This document shows, in pieces, positions 28,612-37,921 of a stretch of DNA of 64,000 bases. A model generated the notes under the pieces. That model searched no databases. It saw only the letters and a program-made list of their open reading frames with translations, and had not been told where the DNA came from. The stretch is taken from positions 124,001-188,000 of the forward strand of contig NZ_LRRH01000001.1 of assembly GCF_001646785.1 (NCBI RefSeq), written 5' to 3'. Origin of the DNA: Rhodococcus phenolicus (GTDB taxonomy: Bacteria; Actinomycetota; Actinomycetes; Mycobacteriales; Mycobacteriaceae). Every line of letters starts with the position of its first letter. Positions within the stretch are counted from its first letter, which is position 1. The translations under genes were made by a program, and so were the position numbers.

Positions 28612-29178
28612 ATGAAAGACATTGCCGAGTCCCGTGTCCGGATCGTCGAGGCCGCCGATCGGCTCTTCTACGGGCAGGGCATCCAGTCCGTCACCATGGA
28701 ACAGGTCCGCGCCGAAGCCGATGTCTCCCTCAAGCGCCTCTACACCACGTTTCCGTCCAAGAGCGACGTGGTGCTCGCCGTCCTCGAACACCGACGACAG
28801 ATGTGGGAGAGCGGCATTGCGCGCGCCGTCGACGCCGCCCCCACTGCGCGCGAGAGGATCCTGGCCGTCTACGACTTCCTCTTCGACTGGTTCGAACAGG
28901 ACGACTACCGTGGCTGCGGCTTCGTCAACGCCTTCGGCGAGCTCGGCGCGACATACCCCGCCGTGGCGGACGCGGCCCGGGAACACAAGCGAGCCTTCCA
29001 GCAGCTGATGTCCGAGCTGGTCCAGCAGGCGGGCGGCAGCGGCGCGCTCGGCATCCAGCTCGCCGTTCTCGCCGAGGGCGCACAGACGACGTCCGCGATC
29101 TGCGGCGATCCCGAGATGGCCCACCACGCCAGGGATGCCGCCGAAGCCCTCATCGCACATTCCCTGCCGGCGCGGTGA
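28612..29178 (+). CDS. TetR-family regulator of the adjacent hydrolase
   Basis: A 188-residue TetR protein: ESRVRIVEAADRLFYGQGIQ and SVTMEQVRAEADVSLKRLYT form the DNA-binding domain, followed by an all-helical ligand domain with DYRGCGFVNAFGELGATYP, a signature of a common TetR subgroup with a Cys near the pocket. AAGGAG precedes the ATG. It is divergent from the perhydrolase-like gene with two matching operators between them. Confidence 0.92.
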   Translation: MKDIAESRVRIVEAADRLFYGQGIQSVTMEQVRAEADVSLKRLYTTFPSKSDVVLAVLEHRRQMWESGIARAVDAAPTARERILAVYDFLFDWFEQDDYRGCGFVNAFGELGATYPAVADAAREHKRAFQQLMSELVQQAGGSGALGIQLAVLAEGAQTTSAICGDPEMAHHARDAAEALIAHSLPAR

Positions 29179-29204
29179 CCCCGCGACACCGCACCTCGGC
29201 GGGA

Positions 29205-29531
29205 CTGCCCGTCCGTGGGACTCGCGGCGTCGAGATAGACGAGATGGCCGATCCGGTCCGGAGCCCGGTCGGCGACACCCGTGATCACCATGCCGCCGTA
29301 GCTGTGGCCGACGAGCACCACGTCGGACAGGTCCTCGAATTCGAGTACCGCGAGGATGTCGGAGATGTGATGGTCGAGGTCGATTCCCGGACGCAACAGA
29401 TGGGCGCGGTCACCGAGCCCGGTCAGGGTCGGAGCGTGGACGTCGTGCCCCTCGGCCCGCAGCAACGGGGCCAGCCGACCCCAGCACCACCCGCCGTGCC
29501 CGCCACCGTGCACCAGAACGTACGTCGCCAC
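29205..29531 (-). pseudogene. truncated alpha/beta hydrolase (esterase) remnant
   Basis: From a GTG at 29531 the minus strand encodes a good N-terminal half of a salicylate-esterase/hydroxynitrile-lyase-like hydrolase: TYVLVHGGGHGGWCWGRLAP, then the elbow VVLVGHSYGGMVITGVADRA and VYLDAASPTDGQ. After about 109 residues similarity stops and the frame runs on antisense to tetR. The acid and His of the triad are missing. No other feature was seen in the 469-base gap 29179-29647. Confidence 0.75.
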
Positions 29532-29647
29532 CCCGCACCCGCTTCCCACCCCGGCAGAATCACATTCCGGAAGAGAGATATCACGTTCTGTGGCGTTCGG
29601 GAACAGAACGGCCCCCTCGGTCGGCTCGAGCGGCTCCGGGCGTGAGG

Positions 29648-30562
29648 TCAGATGTCGTAGTCGACGACGACCGGCGCGTGATCGCTCATCCGGCGATCCG
29701 CCGACGGTTCCCGGTCCGTGCCCGCCGCGGTCGCGGTGCGCGCCAGCCCCGGGGTGGCGAGGTGGTAGTCGATGCGCCACCCGACGTCGCCGGTGAACGA
29801 CTGCCCCATCCACGACCACCACGAATACGGCCCGTCGACGCCCGGATGCCGGCTGCGGACGACGTCGACGAGGGTGCGCGGCGAGAGCAGCGAGTCGAAC
29901 CACTCCCGCTCCTCCGGCAGGAACCCCTCGGCCTGGTTGCTGCGCCGCCAGTTCCGCACGTCGTACCGGGTGTGCGCGATGTTGAGGTCGCCCATCAACA
30001 GCAGTTCCCGGCCCTGCGCGCGGGCCGCGCGGCGCGACCGGGTCAACTGGCGCGCGAACGCGGAGAGGAACCGCATCTTGCGGTCGTAACGGGCGCCGCC
30101 GTCCGGCGCCTCCCGCATCCGCCCCGGCTTCTGCAGATGCGCCGGAAGGCCGCCTTTCGGCAGATACAGCGACGCGACGGTGAGCGGCGCGTCGGCCAGG
30201 TCGACCTCGATGTACCGGCCCTGACCGGCGAACTCCCCCAGCCCGCGCGCGAGCGGCACCGGTTCGAGTTCGATCCGATCGAGATGTTCCTCGCCGGGCG
30301 CCCGCAGCAACGCGGTCCCGCTCCAGGTGCGCACCGCCGTGGGCGGCTGCGCGGTCAGGATGCCGACACCGTTGCGGCCGGCGAGCGTGCCCTCGTCGTA
30401 GGTGAAGTGGTATTTGCCGAACACGCCGGGCGGAATCGCCGCGGCCGGGGCGCGGACCTCCTGCAACGCGACCACGTCGGGGTCGCGTTCGCGCAGCCAG
30501 TCCTCGAATCCGCGTCGCTGCGCCGCGCGGATGCCGTTGATGTTGAACGTCGCGATCCGCAC
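29648..30562 (-). CDS. xthA: exodeoxyribonuclease III / AP endonuclease
   Basis: A 304-residue EEP-fold nuclease. Motifs in order: TFNINGIRAA (Asn), ALQEVRAP (catalytic Glu), SLYLPKGG, MGDLNIAHT (Asp/Asn), RIDYHLATP and SDHAPVVVDY (His). It removes 3' blocking groups and incises abasic sites in base-excision repair. The GTG start lies just 2 bases after the stop of the upstream hydrolase gene. It is the fourth gene of a leftward run that begins at the LexA-boxed imuA'. Confidence 0.93.
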   Translation of the reverse strand: MRIATFNINGIRAAQRRGFEDWLRERDPDVVALQEVRAPAAAIPPGVFGKYHFTYDEGTLAGRNGVGILTAQPPTAVRTWSGTALLRAPGEEHLDRIELEPVPLARGLGEFAGQGRYIEVDLADAPLTVASLYLPKGGLPAHLQKPGRMREAPDGGARYDRKMRFLSAFARQLTRSRRAARAQGRELLLMGDLNIAHTRYDVRNWRRSNQAEGFLPEEREWFDSLLSPRTLVDVVRSRHPGVDGPYSWWSWMGQSFTGDVGWRIDYHLATPGLARTATAAGTDREPSADRRMSDHAPVVVDYDI

Positions 30563-30564
30563 GG

Positions 30565-31323
30565 TCAGTCCATGAGGAACGGCAGCACCGCTGCCTCGAA
30601 GTCACGGAAACGGTCCCGGTGGATGCTGTGCCCGCACATGATGTCGCGGACCGTGCACGTCGGGAGTGCCGCGGCGGCCTCGGCGAGCAGTCGCGGATCG
30701 ACCAGGCTGCCCGGCCGCGCACCGCGCAGGAACAGGGTCGGGACGGCGGTGTCCGGAAGACGCTGCCACCACTGCTGATCCGGAGTGTGGAACTGCTCGA
30801 TCGCCGAGGCGGTCATGGTCCGGTCGAACGCGATCGTCGCGCGCGGATTGCGCACCAGGCTGCTCGTGGCATGCCACAGTTCCGCGGCGGTCGGCCGGCG
30901 GGACGCGAGCACCGGGATCGGATCGCCGGTGCGCAGCGGCAGCGGCGATTCCTCGAGCACGAGACGGCGGACCAGGTCCGGGCGATCCTGCGCGATCAGC
31001 GACCCGGTCCGGCCGCCGAGCGAATGACCGACCAGGTCGACGGTGCCGAGGTTCAGGTGATCGCACAAGCCGGCGATGTCGGCGGCGAACTCCCCGAACA
31101 GGTACGACCGGGCCCGGCCACTGCGTCCGTGTCCGCGAAGGTCGACGGCGACGACCCGGCGTCCGGCGGCGACGAGGCTGCGCGCAAAACGGTCCCAGGT
31201 GCGGCTGTCGCCGCCCATGCCGTGCACCAGCACCACCGGAACGGGGTGCGTGCCGGCGCTCGGCGCCGAGTCGCGGTAGGCGATCGCCACCCCGTTCGGC
31301 TCGACTGTCAACACGGTTTCCAC
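30565..31323 (-). CDS. alpha/beta hydrolase
   Basis: A 252-residue hydrolase: oxyanion motif LVHGMGGDSRTWDRFA, nucleophile elbow VGHSLGGRTGSL, late acidic residue and a His in MCGHSIHRDRFRDF. Substrate unknown. GTG start, 15 bases after the imuB stop, and tightly followed by xthA. A role in DNA damage is not evident; it may simply share the transcript. Confidence 0.88.
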   Translation of the reverse strand: METVLTVEPNGVAIAYRDSAPSAGTHPVPVVLVHGMGGDSRTWDRFARSLVAAGRRVVAVDLRGHGRSGRARSYLFGEFAADIAGLCDHLNLGTVDLVGHSLGGRTGSLIAQDRPDLVRRLVLEESPLPLRTGDPIPVLASRRPTAAELWHATSSLVRNPRATIAFDRTMTASAIEQFHTPDQQWWQRLPDTAVPTLFLRGARPGSLVDPRLLAEAAAALPTCTVRDIMCGHSIHRDRFRDFEAAVLPFLMD

Positions 31324-31338
31324 GGATGTCGAGCCTAC

Positions 31339-32907
31339 TCAGTCGTAGACCCCCTCCACTTTCCAGCCGTCCGCCGTGTGGATCACCAGCAGTGCCCGCG
31401 ACCCGTCGAGCAGCACCTGCAGGCGCGCCACCGCCCGCGCCTGAGCCGGATCCCACCAGTACTCGTCGACCGGCCACGGTCCGGCCCAGCCCACCACCGG
31501 CCACCCGCGGCTTCCCCACCGCAGATGTGCCGGTGCCGCGCTCAGCAGACCCCGCTCGGTCACCGCGACCTCGGCTCCCGCGTCGTCGAGCAGCGTGATC
31601 GGCGGAGGGGCGGTCAGCACCATGGCCGGGGCGGGGGGCGGGAGCCGGCCGGGCCACGGCGCCTCCGGGTCCGACGCGGGGATCTGCTCGTCTCCGACCG
31701 GTACCAGGGTGATGCGTTCGGCCGGGCTCCGGCCGCCGCTGAGCACTCCCACGAGCACCGCCTCCCCACCGAGCAGTCCCTGCACCCGGACCAGCGCACG
31801 GCGGGCCCGTTCGTCCTCGTCGCCGACACCACCCCACAATCCCGGTTGCAGCGCACCGGCCGACACCACCTCCACCGGTTCGAGTCGCAGCACCTCGATG
31901 CCGGCGGTCGGCCGGTCCCTGCTCCGCCCGGTGAGCCAGCCGTCGAGTTGCCAGCGCACCCGGTCGGCGGTGCCGTCGGGGGTCAACGGTTCGGCGCAAC
32001 GCCAGGTGCGCGCCAGTTCCTCGCCGTTACCGGTGCGCGCCGCGACCAGCAGCCGGGTACACGCGACCCCGGCGGCGGCGAGCCGCACGTGCAGCAGTTC
32101 GGCGAGAGCGCGCCCGGCGAAGGCGGCCGTATCCACCCGTTCGAGCGGCGGGTCACAGCGTTGTTCGACGGTCAGGTCCGGCGGCAGCGCCCGGCCGGAC
32201 GGTGGCCGCTCGGGATGCCCTCGGGCGGTGCGGTGCGCCGCGACCGCGTCGGTACCGAAACGTGAGGCGACATCCCCGGGCGAGAGCGCGGCGAAGGCTC
32301 CGATCGTGCGCAACCCGAGGCGACGCAGCAGGTCGACCAGTTCCTCGCGTTCCGGTGCCGCCAGGGACGGTTCGACGGCCAGCTCGGAAATCGGCAGAGG
32401 CGCAAGGAATTCCGATCCCCGACCGGAGGGGACCAGCGTTCCGCGGCGGGCCGCGAACACCGCGGTGGACAGTTCGTCGGCCACCCCCACCTGACATTCG
32501 ACGCCGAGAGCGGCGACCTCGTCGACCAGTCGTTCCGCGGCCGCCTCCTCCGAACCGAACCAGCGGACGACGCCGCGGGCGGCGAGCACCACCAGACCGG
32601 GACGAAGCACCTCCACACCGGGAGCGGTCGCGTCGACCGTCTCCACCACGGGTTCGAACAGCCGCGCATCCCGACTCGGATCCGACTGCAGCACAAACAA
32701 TTCCGGGCATCTCGCCTGTGCCTCGCGCCGCCGCAGGCCGCGACGCACCCCGGCCGCACGAGCGGTCGCCGAGCACGCGACCACCCGGTTCGCCGAGACC
32801 ACCGCGACCGGTTCGGTCGCGGGCAGGTCCGTCGCGGCAGCCGCAGCGACGGCGGGCCAGTCCGGGCACCACAGCGCCAGCACCCGTGCCGGTTCGCGGG
32901 CGCTCAC
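31339..32907 (-). CDS. imuB: ImuB, Y-family polymerase-like mutasome protein
   Basis: A 522-residue Y-family polymerase relative. The N-terminal palm begins RVLALWCPDWPAVAAAAATD; where true Y polymerases have catalytic Asp/Glu it has variable residues, as known for ImuB, which is inactive and acts as an adaptor for the beta clamp and DnaE2. The helix-hairpin region is LLRRLGLRTIGAFAALSPGDV. GTG start overlaps the imuA' stop as GTGA. dnaE2, usually next door, is not within this window. Confidence 0.92.
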   Translation of the reverse strand: MSAREPARVLALWCPDWPAVAAAAATDLPATEPVAVVSANRVVACSATARAAGVRRGLRRREAQARCPELFVLQSDPSRDARLFEPVVETVDATAPGVEVLRPGLVVLAARGVVRWFGSEEAAAERLVDEVAALGVECQVGVADELSTAVFAARRGTLVPSGRGSEFLAPLPISELAVEPSLAAPEREELVDLLRRLGLRTIGAFAALSPGDVASRFGTDAVAAHRTARGHPERPPSGRALPPDLTVEQRCDPPLERVDTAAFAGRALAELLHVRLAAAGVACTRLLVAARTGNGEELARTWRCAEPLTPDGTADRVRWQLDGWLTGRSRDRPTAGIEVLRLEPVEVVSAGALQPGLWGGVGDEDERARRALVRVQGLLGGEAVLVGVLSGGRSPAERITLVPVGDEQIPASDPEAPWPGRLPPPAPAMVLTAPPPITLLDDAGAEVAVTERGLLSAAPAHLRWGSRGWPVVGWAGPWPVDEYWWDPAQARAVARLQVLLDGSRALLVIHTADGWKVEGVYD

Positions 32908-33695
32908 AACGCCACCGGACGGCCGGACCGGCGCGACGAATCGACCCGGTCGGCGCGCGTCCATTCGATCCGGGTACGGGTGGCGCACACGTCCATCCGG
33001 GTGGTCCGTGCGGGGAACGCCCGCCCCTGGGCCCGCACCGCCAGCCGGGTGCCGCACAACCGGCCACGACCCGCTCCGAGCCCCTCGTAGCCGCTGACCT
33101 GCGCGTCGAGCCGAACCTGCGCCCCGTCCCACCGGCCGTCCACGACGATCAGCACAGCCCCCTTGCTGCGGGCGCGGGCGGCCACGGCCCGGGTCCGCGA
33201 CGGCGGCACCGAGATTCCTCCGAGACCGAGGATCACCAGGTCCATGCCGTCGAGCAGAACCGCCGCGATCTCCACCGGATCGGGACCGGGATCGGGAATC
33301 ACGGCGACCCGCTGCAACTGCGCTCCCATTTCCGCGGCGGCGAGCAGACTCAGCCGGCGGTGACCGATCACGGCGGCGTGCCCCCCGGCAGCGGTCGCCG
33401 CGGCGAGAATCCCGATCAGCAACGACGTGGCGCCGGAGACGGAGACGACGGAGCCCCGGACGAGACCGCCCTGGGGCAGCACATCGGCGAGCGGCGCCGG
33501 GACCGGCAGCAGCCGCCCCGTGGGAACGTCGGCAGGGGCGGCCCGTTCCGGTTCCCCGCGCGCGGGTATCGCGGCGATCCGCCGTCGCAGCGACTCGAGC
33601 CGCTCCTGCCGGGACGGTCTTTCCGCACCGTCGAGCGGGAACTCGGCGAGCTCACCCACATGCACCCCTTCGTCATCTGCCGGCCGTGCGCACAC
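32904..33695 (-). CDS. imuA': ImuA' SOS mutasome protein
   Basis: A 263-residue RecA-like protein of the mycobacterial ImuA' type: region LADVLPQGGLVRGSVVSVSG with a degenerate P-loop (SGATSLLIG, no Lys), then DLVILGLGGISVPPS and a C-terminal R-rich tail. Together with ImuB and DnaE2 it makes the SOS mutasome. The GTG at 33695 is taken; a later GTG near 33665 is possible. A LexA-type box 43 bases upstream drives it. Confidence 0.88.
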   Translation of the reverse strand: MCARPADDEGVHVGELAEFPLDGAERPSRQERLESLRRRIAAIPARGEPERAAPADVPTGRLLPVPAPLADVLPQGGLVRGSVVSVSGATSLLIGILAAATAAGGHAAVIGHRRLSLLAAAEMGAQLQRVAVIPDPGPDPVEIAAVLLDGMDLVILGLGGISVPPSRTRAVAARARSKGAVLIVVDGRWDGAQVRLDAQVSGYEGLGAGRGRLCGTRLAVRAQGRAFPARTTRMDVCATRTRIEWTRADRVDSSRRSGRPVAL

Positions 33696-33738
33696 GGCCC
33701 ACCGACACCACGGGGAAGACGCGGTTCAGTCACAACTG

Positions 33739-33754
33739 TCGAACATATTTTCGA
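33739..33754 (-). promoter_or_regulatory. LexA (SOS) box of imuA'
   Basis: TCGAAC-ATAT-TTTCGA matches the actinobacterial SOS box TCGAAC-N4-GTTCGA with one mismatch. It lies directly upstream of imuA', a known SOS gene family. Confidence 0.85.
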
Positions 33755-33824
33755 ACCTTTCCAGTAGACCCGATGCCGGGGCCGGCCGTCAAGCGGAGGA
33801 ACACCTCGCGCATCCACTACTCTC

Positions 33825-35009
33825 GTGAAGGTGTCGAAACAGGAACGAGTAGGGAGGGTCGTAGGCCCGGATCACCTGGTGGCCGGACGCTACCGGCTCG
33901 ATTCCAAGCTCGGCGGCGGCGGAATGGGCGCGGTCTGGCTCGCCCGCGACACCCGGCTCGGCCGCGACGTCGCCGTCAAACAGGTCGTCTCCATCGCCGA
34001 CCTGCACCCCGATGCCGCCGACGAGGTGCGGCGCCGCACGCTGCGCGAAGGCCGGATCGCCGCGCAACTCACCCACGAGCACGCCATCGGAATGTACGAC
34101 GTGGCCCTCGACGCGGGCGAACCGTGGCTGGTCATGGAATACCTTCCGTCCCGCAGCATCGCCGAGGTGATGAACGCCGTCGAGACCCTGCCACCGCACG
34201 AGGTCGCGCAGATCGGGGCGGACATCGCCGACGCCCTGGCCGCCGCGCACGCCGCGGGCATCGTGCACCGCGACATCAAACCCGGCAACATCCTCGTCGC
34301 CGAACGCGGCAACGACCTCGGTGTCGTGAAGATCAGCGACTTCGGCATCGCCATGGCGAAGGGCGACTCCGATCACTCCGGTGTGATCGCCGGGACCCCT
34401 GCGTATTTCGCTCCCGAAGTGGCGCGCGGCAACAACCCCACCGAAGCCAGCGACGTGTTCTCCCTCGGCGCGACCCTCTACACGACCGTCGAGGGTCAGC
34501 CCCCGTTCGGTTTCGAAGCCGACTCGATCGCACTGCTGCATCGCGTCGCACGCGCCGAGATCATCCCGCCGACCCGGACCGGTCCCCTCACCGACATCCT
34601 GCTCGCCATGCTCGAACCCGACCCGGCCCGCCGCCCGACGATGGCGCAGGCTCGCGACCGGCTCGCCGCGGTGGCGCTCGGGCCGGGCATGAATCCCGCA
34701 CTACTGCGCGGTCGTCCCATCCAGTCCGCGGACGGCTCGATTCCCACCTGGGCACAACGCTCCACCCCGATCGCCGGACCTCGGTCCCGCGGCTCGTTCG
34801 TGGACCGGCCCGCACCGCCCCCGGTGTCGCCCTCGCGAGGGATCCCCCGGCCGGCCGGCCTGCTGACCCGGCTGCTCCCGGACGGGCCCGTGCCGGAGGA
34901 CCCCAAGGAACGACTCGTCGCCTACGCGCCGCTGGCGATGGCGGCGATGGTCGCGCTGATCGTCGTGGCGCTCCTGGCCGCGCTCGTCATCAGCTTCCTC
35001 GTGTCCTGA
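33825..35009 (+). CDS. membrane-anchored Ser/Thr protein kinase
   Basis: A 394-residue eukaryotic-like kinase. Gly loop GGGGMGAVW (30-38), ATP Lys52 in VAVKQV, HRDIKPGN (148-155), DFG (172-174) and activation-loop end GTPAYFAPE (190-198). A Pro-rich juxtamembrane linker (about 290-360) leads to one C-terminal membrane helix (about 368-392) with no extracellular sensor (ends FLVS). The GTG at 33825 is the start, a second GTG lies 6 bases on. It is not identifiable as one of the named Pkn kinases. Confidence 0.92.
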   Translation: MKVSKQERVGRVVGPDHLVAGRYRLDSKLGGGGMGAVWLARDTRLGRDVAVKQVVSIADLHPDAADEVRRRTLREGRIAAQLTHEHAIGMYDVALDAGEPWLVMEYLPSRSIAEVMNAVETLPPHEVAQIGADIADALAAAHAAGIVHRDIKPGNILVAERGNDLGVVKISDFGIAMAKGDSDHSGVIAGTPAYFAPEVARGNNPTEASDVFSLGATLYTTVEGQPPFGFEADSIALLHRVARAEIIPPTRTGPLTDILLAMLEPDPARRPTMAQARDRLAAVALGPGMNPALLRGRPIQSADGSIPTWAQRSTPIAGPRSRGSFVDRPAPPPVSPSRGIPRPAGLLTRLLPDGPVPEDPKERLVAYAPLAMAAMVALIVVALLAALVISFLVS

Positions 35010-35237
35010 CCCGTTCCCCGCGGGTCAGCGCGCGGCGTCCGGCTCACGGCGAGCACCGCGTCCCGCCGGCTCAGCGATCCGAACGGCGAGCCCCCGGCCG
35101 GGTTGTCGCTGCAGATCCACGCCCTTCCGTTGCGGTAACGCTGGCGCCTCGCCCTCGATTCCAGAAGACCATCTCCTGAAATTACGAGAGTTCGTGGCAG
35201 GCCGCCCGGGCGCATCATCGGTCACTACGATTGCCGC

Positions 35238-35825
35238 ATGGCCGAGTTCCCCCGCCGCGCAGGACGCCCCCGCGACACCGCTATCGACGAACGCGCCCTC
35301 GCCGCCGCACGCACACTGCTCGTGGAACGCGGCTTCGAGGCGACGACGATCCAAGCGATCGCCGCGCACGCCGGCATTCACGCCTCCGCCATCTACCGGC
35401 GCTGGCCGTCCCGTATCGAACTGATCGAGGACGCCGCGTTTCCCGACACGACACCGCTCGAGGTCACGCCCACCGGCGACCTCCGCCGAGACCTCCGCCG
35501 ATTCGTCCGGGCCTACGTCGCGATCTTCGGTACACCACCGGCCCGTGCCGCAGCGGCCGGCGTCCTCGCCCACCATCGGTCGTCGACGAAGCACCCGTCT
35601 GCCGCGGAGGAGCTGCGCATGTCGGCACGACCGCAGTTCCGGGAGATCCTGCGTGCCGCCGCGCCCGGGAGCGTCGACCCCGCGCTCGACCCCGACGACG
35701 TTTTCGACCTGCTCATCGGCGCCGTCTGGATACGGAACAGCGTTGCCTCCACGCCGAGCCGGCAGCGGCCGCTCGAGCGCATCGTCGACATGATCGTCCG
35801 GGTACTACGACCCGAGCCGGCCTGA
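35238..35825 (+). CDS. TetR-family regulator
   Basis: A 195-residue TetR protein. N-terminal RRAGRPRDTAIDERALAAARTL and helix-turn-helix TTIQAIAAHAGIHASAIYRR, with a TetR_C-type ligand domain (VRAYVAIFGTPPARAAAAGV). ATG 35238. It has no divergent partner; the 228-base gap before it has no clear operator. Target unknown. Confidence 0.88.
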   Translation: MAEFPRRAGRPRDTAIDERALAAARTLLVERGFEATTIQAIAAHAGIHASAIYRRWPSRIELIEDAAFPDTTPLEVTPTGDLRRDLRRFVRAYVAIFGTPPARAAAAGVLAHHRSSTKHPSAAEELRMSARPQFREILRAAAPGSVDPALDPDDVFDLLIGAVWIRNSVASTPSRQRPLERIVDMIVRVLRPEPA

Positions 35826-35853
35826 TCGGCCCGATCGGCGACCCCGATCGGTC

Positions 35854-36522
35854 TCAGTCGATGCGCCGCCGGTGCGCCCAGCGGGTCAGCGCGTTGCGGT
35901 TCGACTGCTGGGTCTTGCGCAGCACGTTCGACGCGTGCGTCTCCACGGTCTTGACCGAGATCACCAGTTCCTCGGCGATCTCCCGGTAGGTGTAACCCCG
36001 CGCGAGCAGCCGCAGCACCTCGAGTTCTCGCGGGGTCAGCGAATCGAGCTCGGGATCCAGCGGCGGCTCGGGCACACTGGACCGCCCGGTGAACGAATCG
36101 AGCACGAACCCCGCCAGGCGGGGGCTGAACACCGCGTCGCCCCCGGCCACCCGCCGGACCGCGTCCGCCAGCTCGGTACCCGAGATCGTCTTGGTGACGT
36201 ATCCGCGCGCGCCGGCACGGATCACCGCGATGACGTCCTCCGCCGCGTCCGAGACACTCAACGCCAGGCACACGGGCCCGGGCGCGATGCGGCCGAGCAC
36301 TGCGACTCCCCCACCGTCGGGCATGTGCACGTCGAGCAGCACCACATCGGGACGGCTGGCGTCGATCCCGGCGACGGCCTCGGCGACACCGCCCGCCTCC
36401 CCCACGATCTCCATGTCCGCTTCACGGCCCAGCTCCGTGCGCACCCCGGAACGGAACACGGCGTGATCGTCGACCAGGAAAACACGGAAGGCAGGTGAAG
36501 TGGGGGCGCCGGTCGACGTCAC
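35854..36522 (-). CDS. LuxR/NarL-family response regulator (envelope-stress pair)
   Basis: A 222-residue response regulator: receiver with VFLVDDHAVFRSGVR, phospho-Asp in VLLDVHMPDGG and Lys in YVTKTISG; output helix-turn-helix LTPRELEVLRLLARGYTYRE. GTG start at 36522 overlaps the kinase stop as GTGA, so they are coupled. Pairs with the PspC-domain kinase just upstream. Confidence 0.93.
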   Translation of the reverse strand: MTSTGAPTSPAFRVFLVDDHAVFRSGVRTELGREADMEIVGEAGGVAEAVAGIDASRPDVVLLDVHMPDGGGVAVLGRIAPGPVCLALSVSDAAEDVIAVIRAGARGYVTKTISGTELADAVRRVAGGDAVFSPRLAGFVLDSFTGRSSVPEPPLDPELDSLTPRELEVLRLLARGYTYREIAEELVISVKTVETHASNVLRKTQQSNRNALTRWAHRRRID

Positions 36523-37790
36523 TGAGTGTGCTCCTCGGGTTGGGGTTCGGCCTCCTGCCACTCTAGGGGCGTGTCCACTGTGGGCGCCGAACCGCCGCGA
36601 GGCATGTGTATCCGGATCTCGGTGCCCTTGCCGAGCTCCGACTTCACCACCACCCGGCCACCGCGCCGCTCGACCCGCGCCCGGATCGACTTGGCCAGTC
36701 CCTGCCGGTCGTCGGGGACCACCTCCGGATCGAAGCCCACCCCGCGGTCGCGGACGAACACGCCCACCTCGGCCGGCTCGACCTCGGCGAACAGGTCGAC
36801 ACTGTCCACCCCGGCGTGCTTGGCGGAGTTGACGAGCGCTTCGCGGGTCGCCCCCAGCACCGCGGTGAACGATTCGGCGGTCAGGTCGTCGTCGTCGCCG
36901 GGCGCGACATCACCGACGATCACCGGGGTGACGGACATCCCGTGCTGGTCCTCGACCTCACCGGCGATGGTGCGCAGCGCCTCGGCGAGGCTGGTGCGGG
37001 GACTCTCCCCGCCGCCGAACAGCCAGCGCCGCAGCTCCCGCTCCTGGCTGCGTGCCAGCCGCACCACCTCCTGCGCGTCACCGGCCTGCTTCTGGATCAG
37101 CGCCAGCGTCTGCAGTACCGAATCGTGCAGATGCGACGCGATCTCCTCCCGCTCCTCGTTGCGGACGCGGGCTGCGCGTTCCTGCTCGAGTGCCCGCCAC
37201 ATACGGACCCACAGCGGAACCGACAGCAGCCCGGCCCCCAGGAGGGTCACGACCACGGCGAGCAACGACGACCGCAACGCGGCGACGTCGACCTGGGCGA
37301 GGATCACCACGCCGAGACCGGTGACGATGAGGGTCAGGCCGCCGAGGACCCGCGCCCACGTCAGAACCGTGGGCCGGGCCGGCAACCCGAGGACCGAACG
37401 TGGCCCGTCGACGTCGAATTCGCGCCACACCAGAGCCGCACCCACCGCGACCACGACGACCGGCGCGATCACCGATGCCGCGCCCCCGTTCAGCAGCCAG
37501 GACAACCCCGCGGCCAGTCCCAGTCCGATGACCGCCAGGCCGAGGGCGCGGCGGCGCTCGGTGGCCGAGGGCGGCTCGGTGTCCGTACCCTGCGCCACGA
37601 ACGCCCACAACAGGCCGTATGCGACGATGCCGACGCCGAGCGCGGCGAGCACCGCGAACGCGACCCGCACCTTCATCACGTCCACGCCGAGATGGTCGGC
37701 GAGACCACCGGCCACGCCGCCCACGACACGGCCTCCGACACGGCGTTCGAGTCGGGGGACGGGCACGGGAAGGTCTGCTACCGGCTGCAC
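36519..37790 (-). CDS. PspC-domain sensor histidine kinase
   Basis: A 423-residue kinase with an unusual input: residues about 14-70 are a PspC domain (GRVVGGVAGGLADHLGVDVM, then a membrane helix), followed by several more membrane helices, a DHp with EEIASHLHDSVLQTLALIQK (HisKA_3, catalytic His) and a HATPase with REALVNSAKHAG and RDRGVGFDP. It resembles LiaS/VraS-like envelope sensors. The start is set at the GTG at 37790; longer reading lacks domains. Divergent from a PspC/LiaF-like protein gene. Confidence 0.9.
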   Translation of the reverse strand: MQPVADLPVPVPRLERRVGGRVVGGVAGGLADHLGVDVMKVRVAFAVLAALGVGIVAYGLLWAFVAQGTDTEPPSATERRRALGLAVIGLGLAAGLSWLLNGGAASVIAPVVVVAVGAALVWREFDVDGPRSVLGLPARPTVLTWARVLGGLTLIVTGLGVVILAQVDVAALRSSLLAVVVTLLGAGLLSVPLWVRMWRALEQERAARVRNEEREEIASHLHDSVLQTLALIQKQAGDAQEVVRLARSQERELRRWLFGGGESPRTSLAEALRTIAGEVEDQHGMSVTPVIVGDVAPGDDDDLTAESFTAVLGATREALVNSAKHAGVDSVDLFAEVEPAEVGVFVRDRGVGFDPEVVPDDRQGLAKSIRARVERRGGRVVVKSELGKGTEIRIHMPRGGSAPTVDTPLEWQEAEPQPEEHTQ

Positions 37791-37921
37791 ATATTCGATA
37801 CTGGCACGTGAGCGACCACCCCGGCATCGGGGATCGACCCTGATCCCCGGGTGGTCACAGGTCCCGAAGATCAGGGTTCGCCCCTGATGTGCGGGCGCCG
37901 CGCGGGCGACAGGATGAGTCC

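Noticed and set aside
30619-32265. 548-residue plus-strand frame over imuB and the hydrolase gene
   Set aside because: Antisense shadow with no motif; the opposite strand has clear ImuB and hydrolase signatures.
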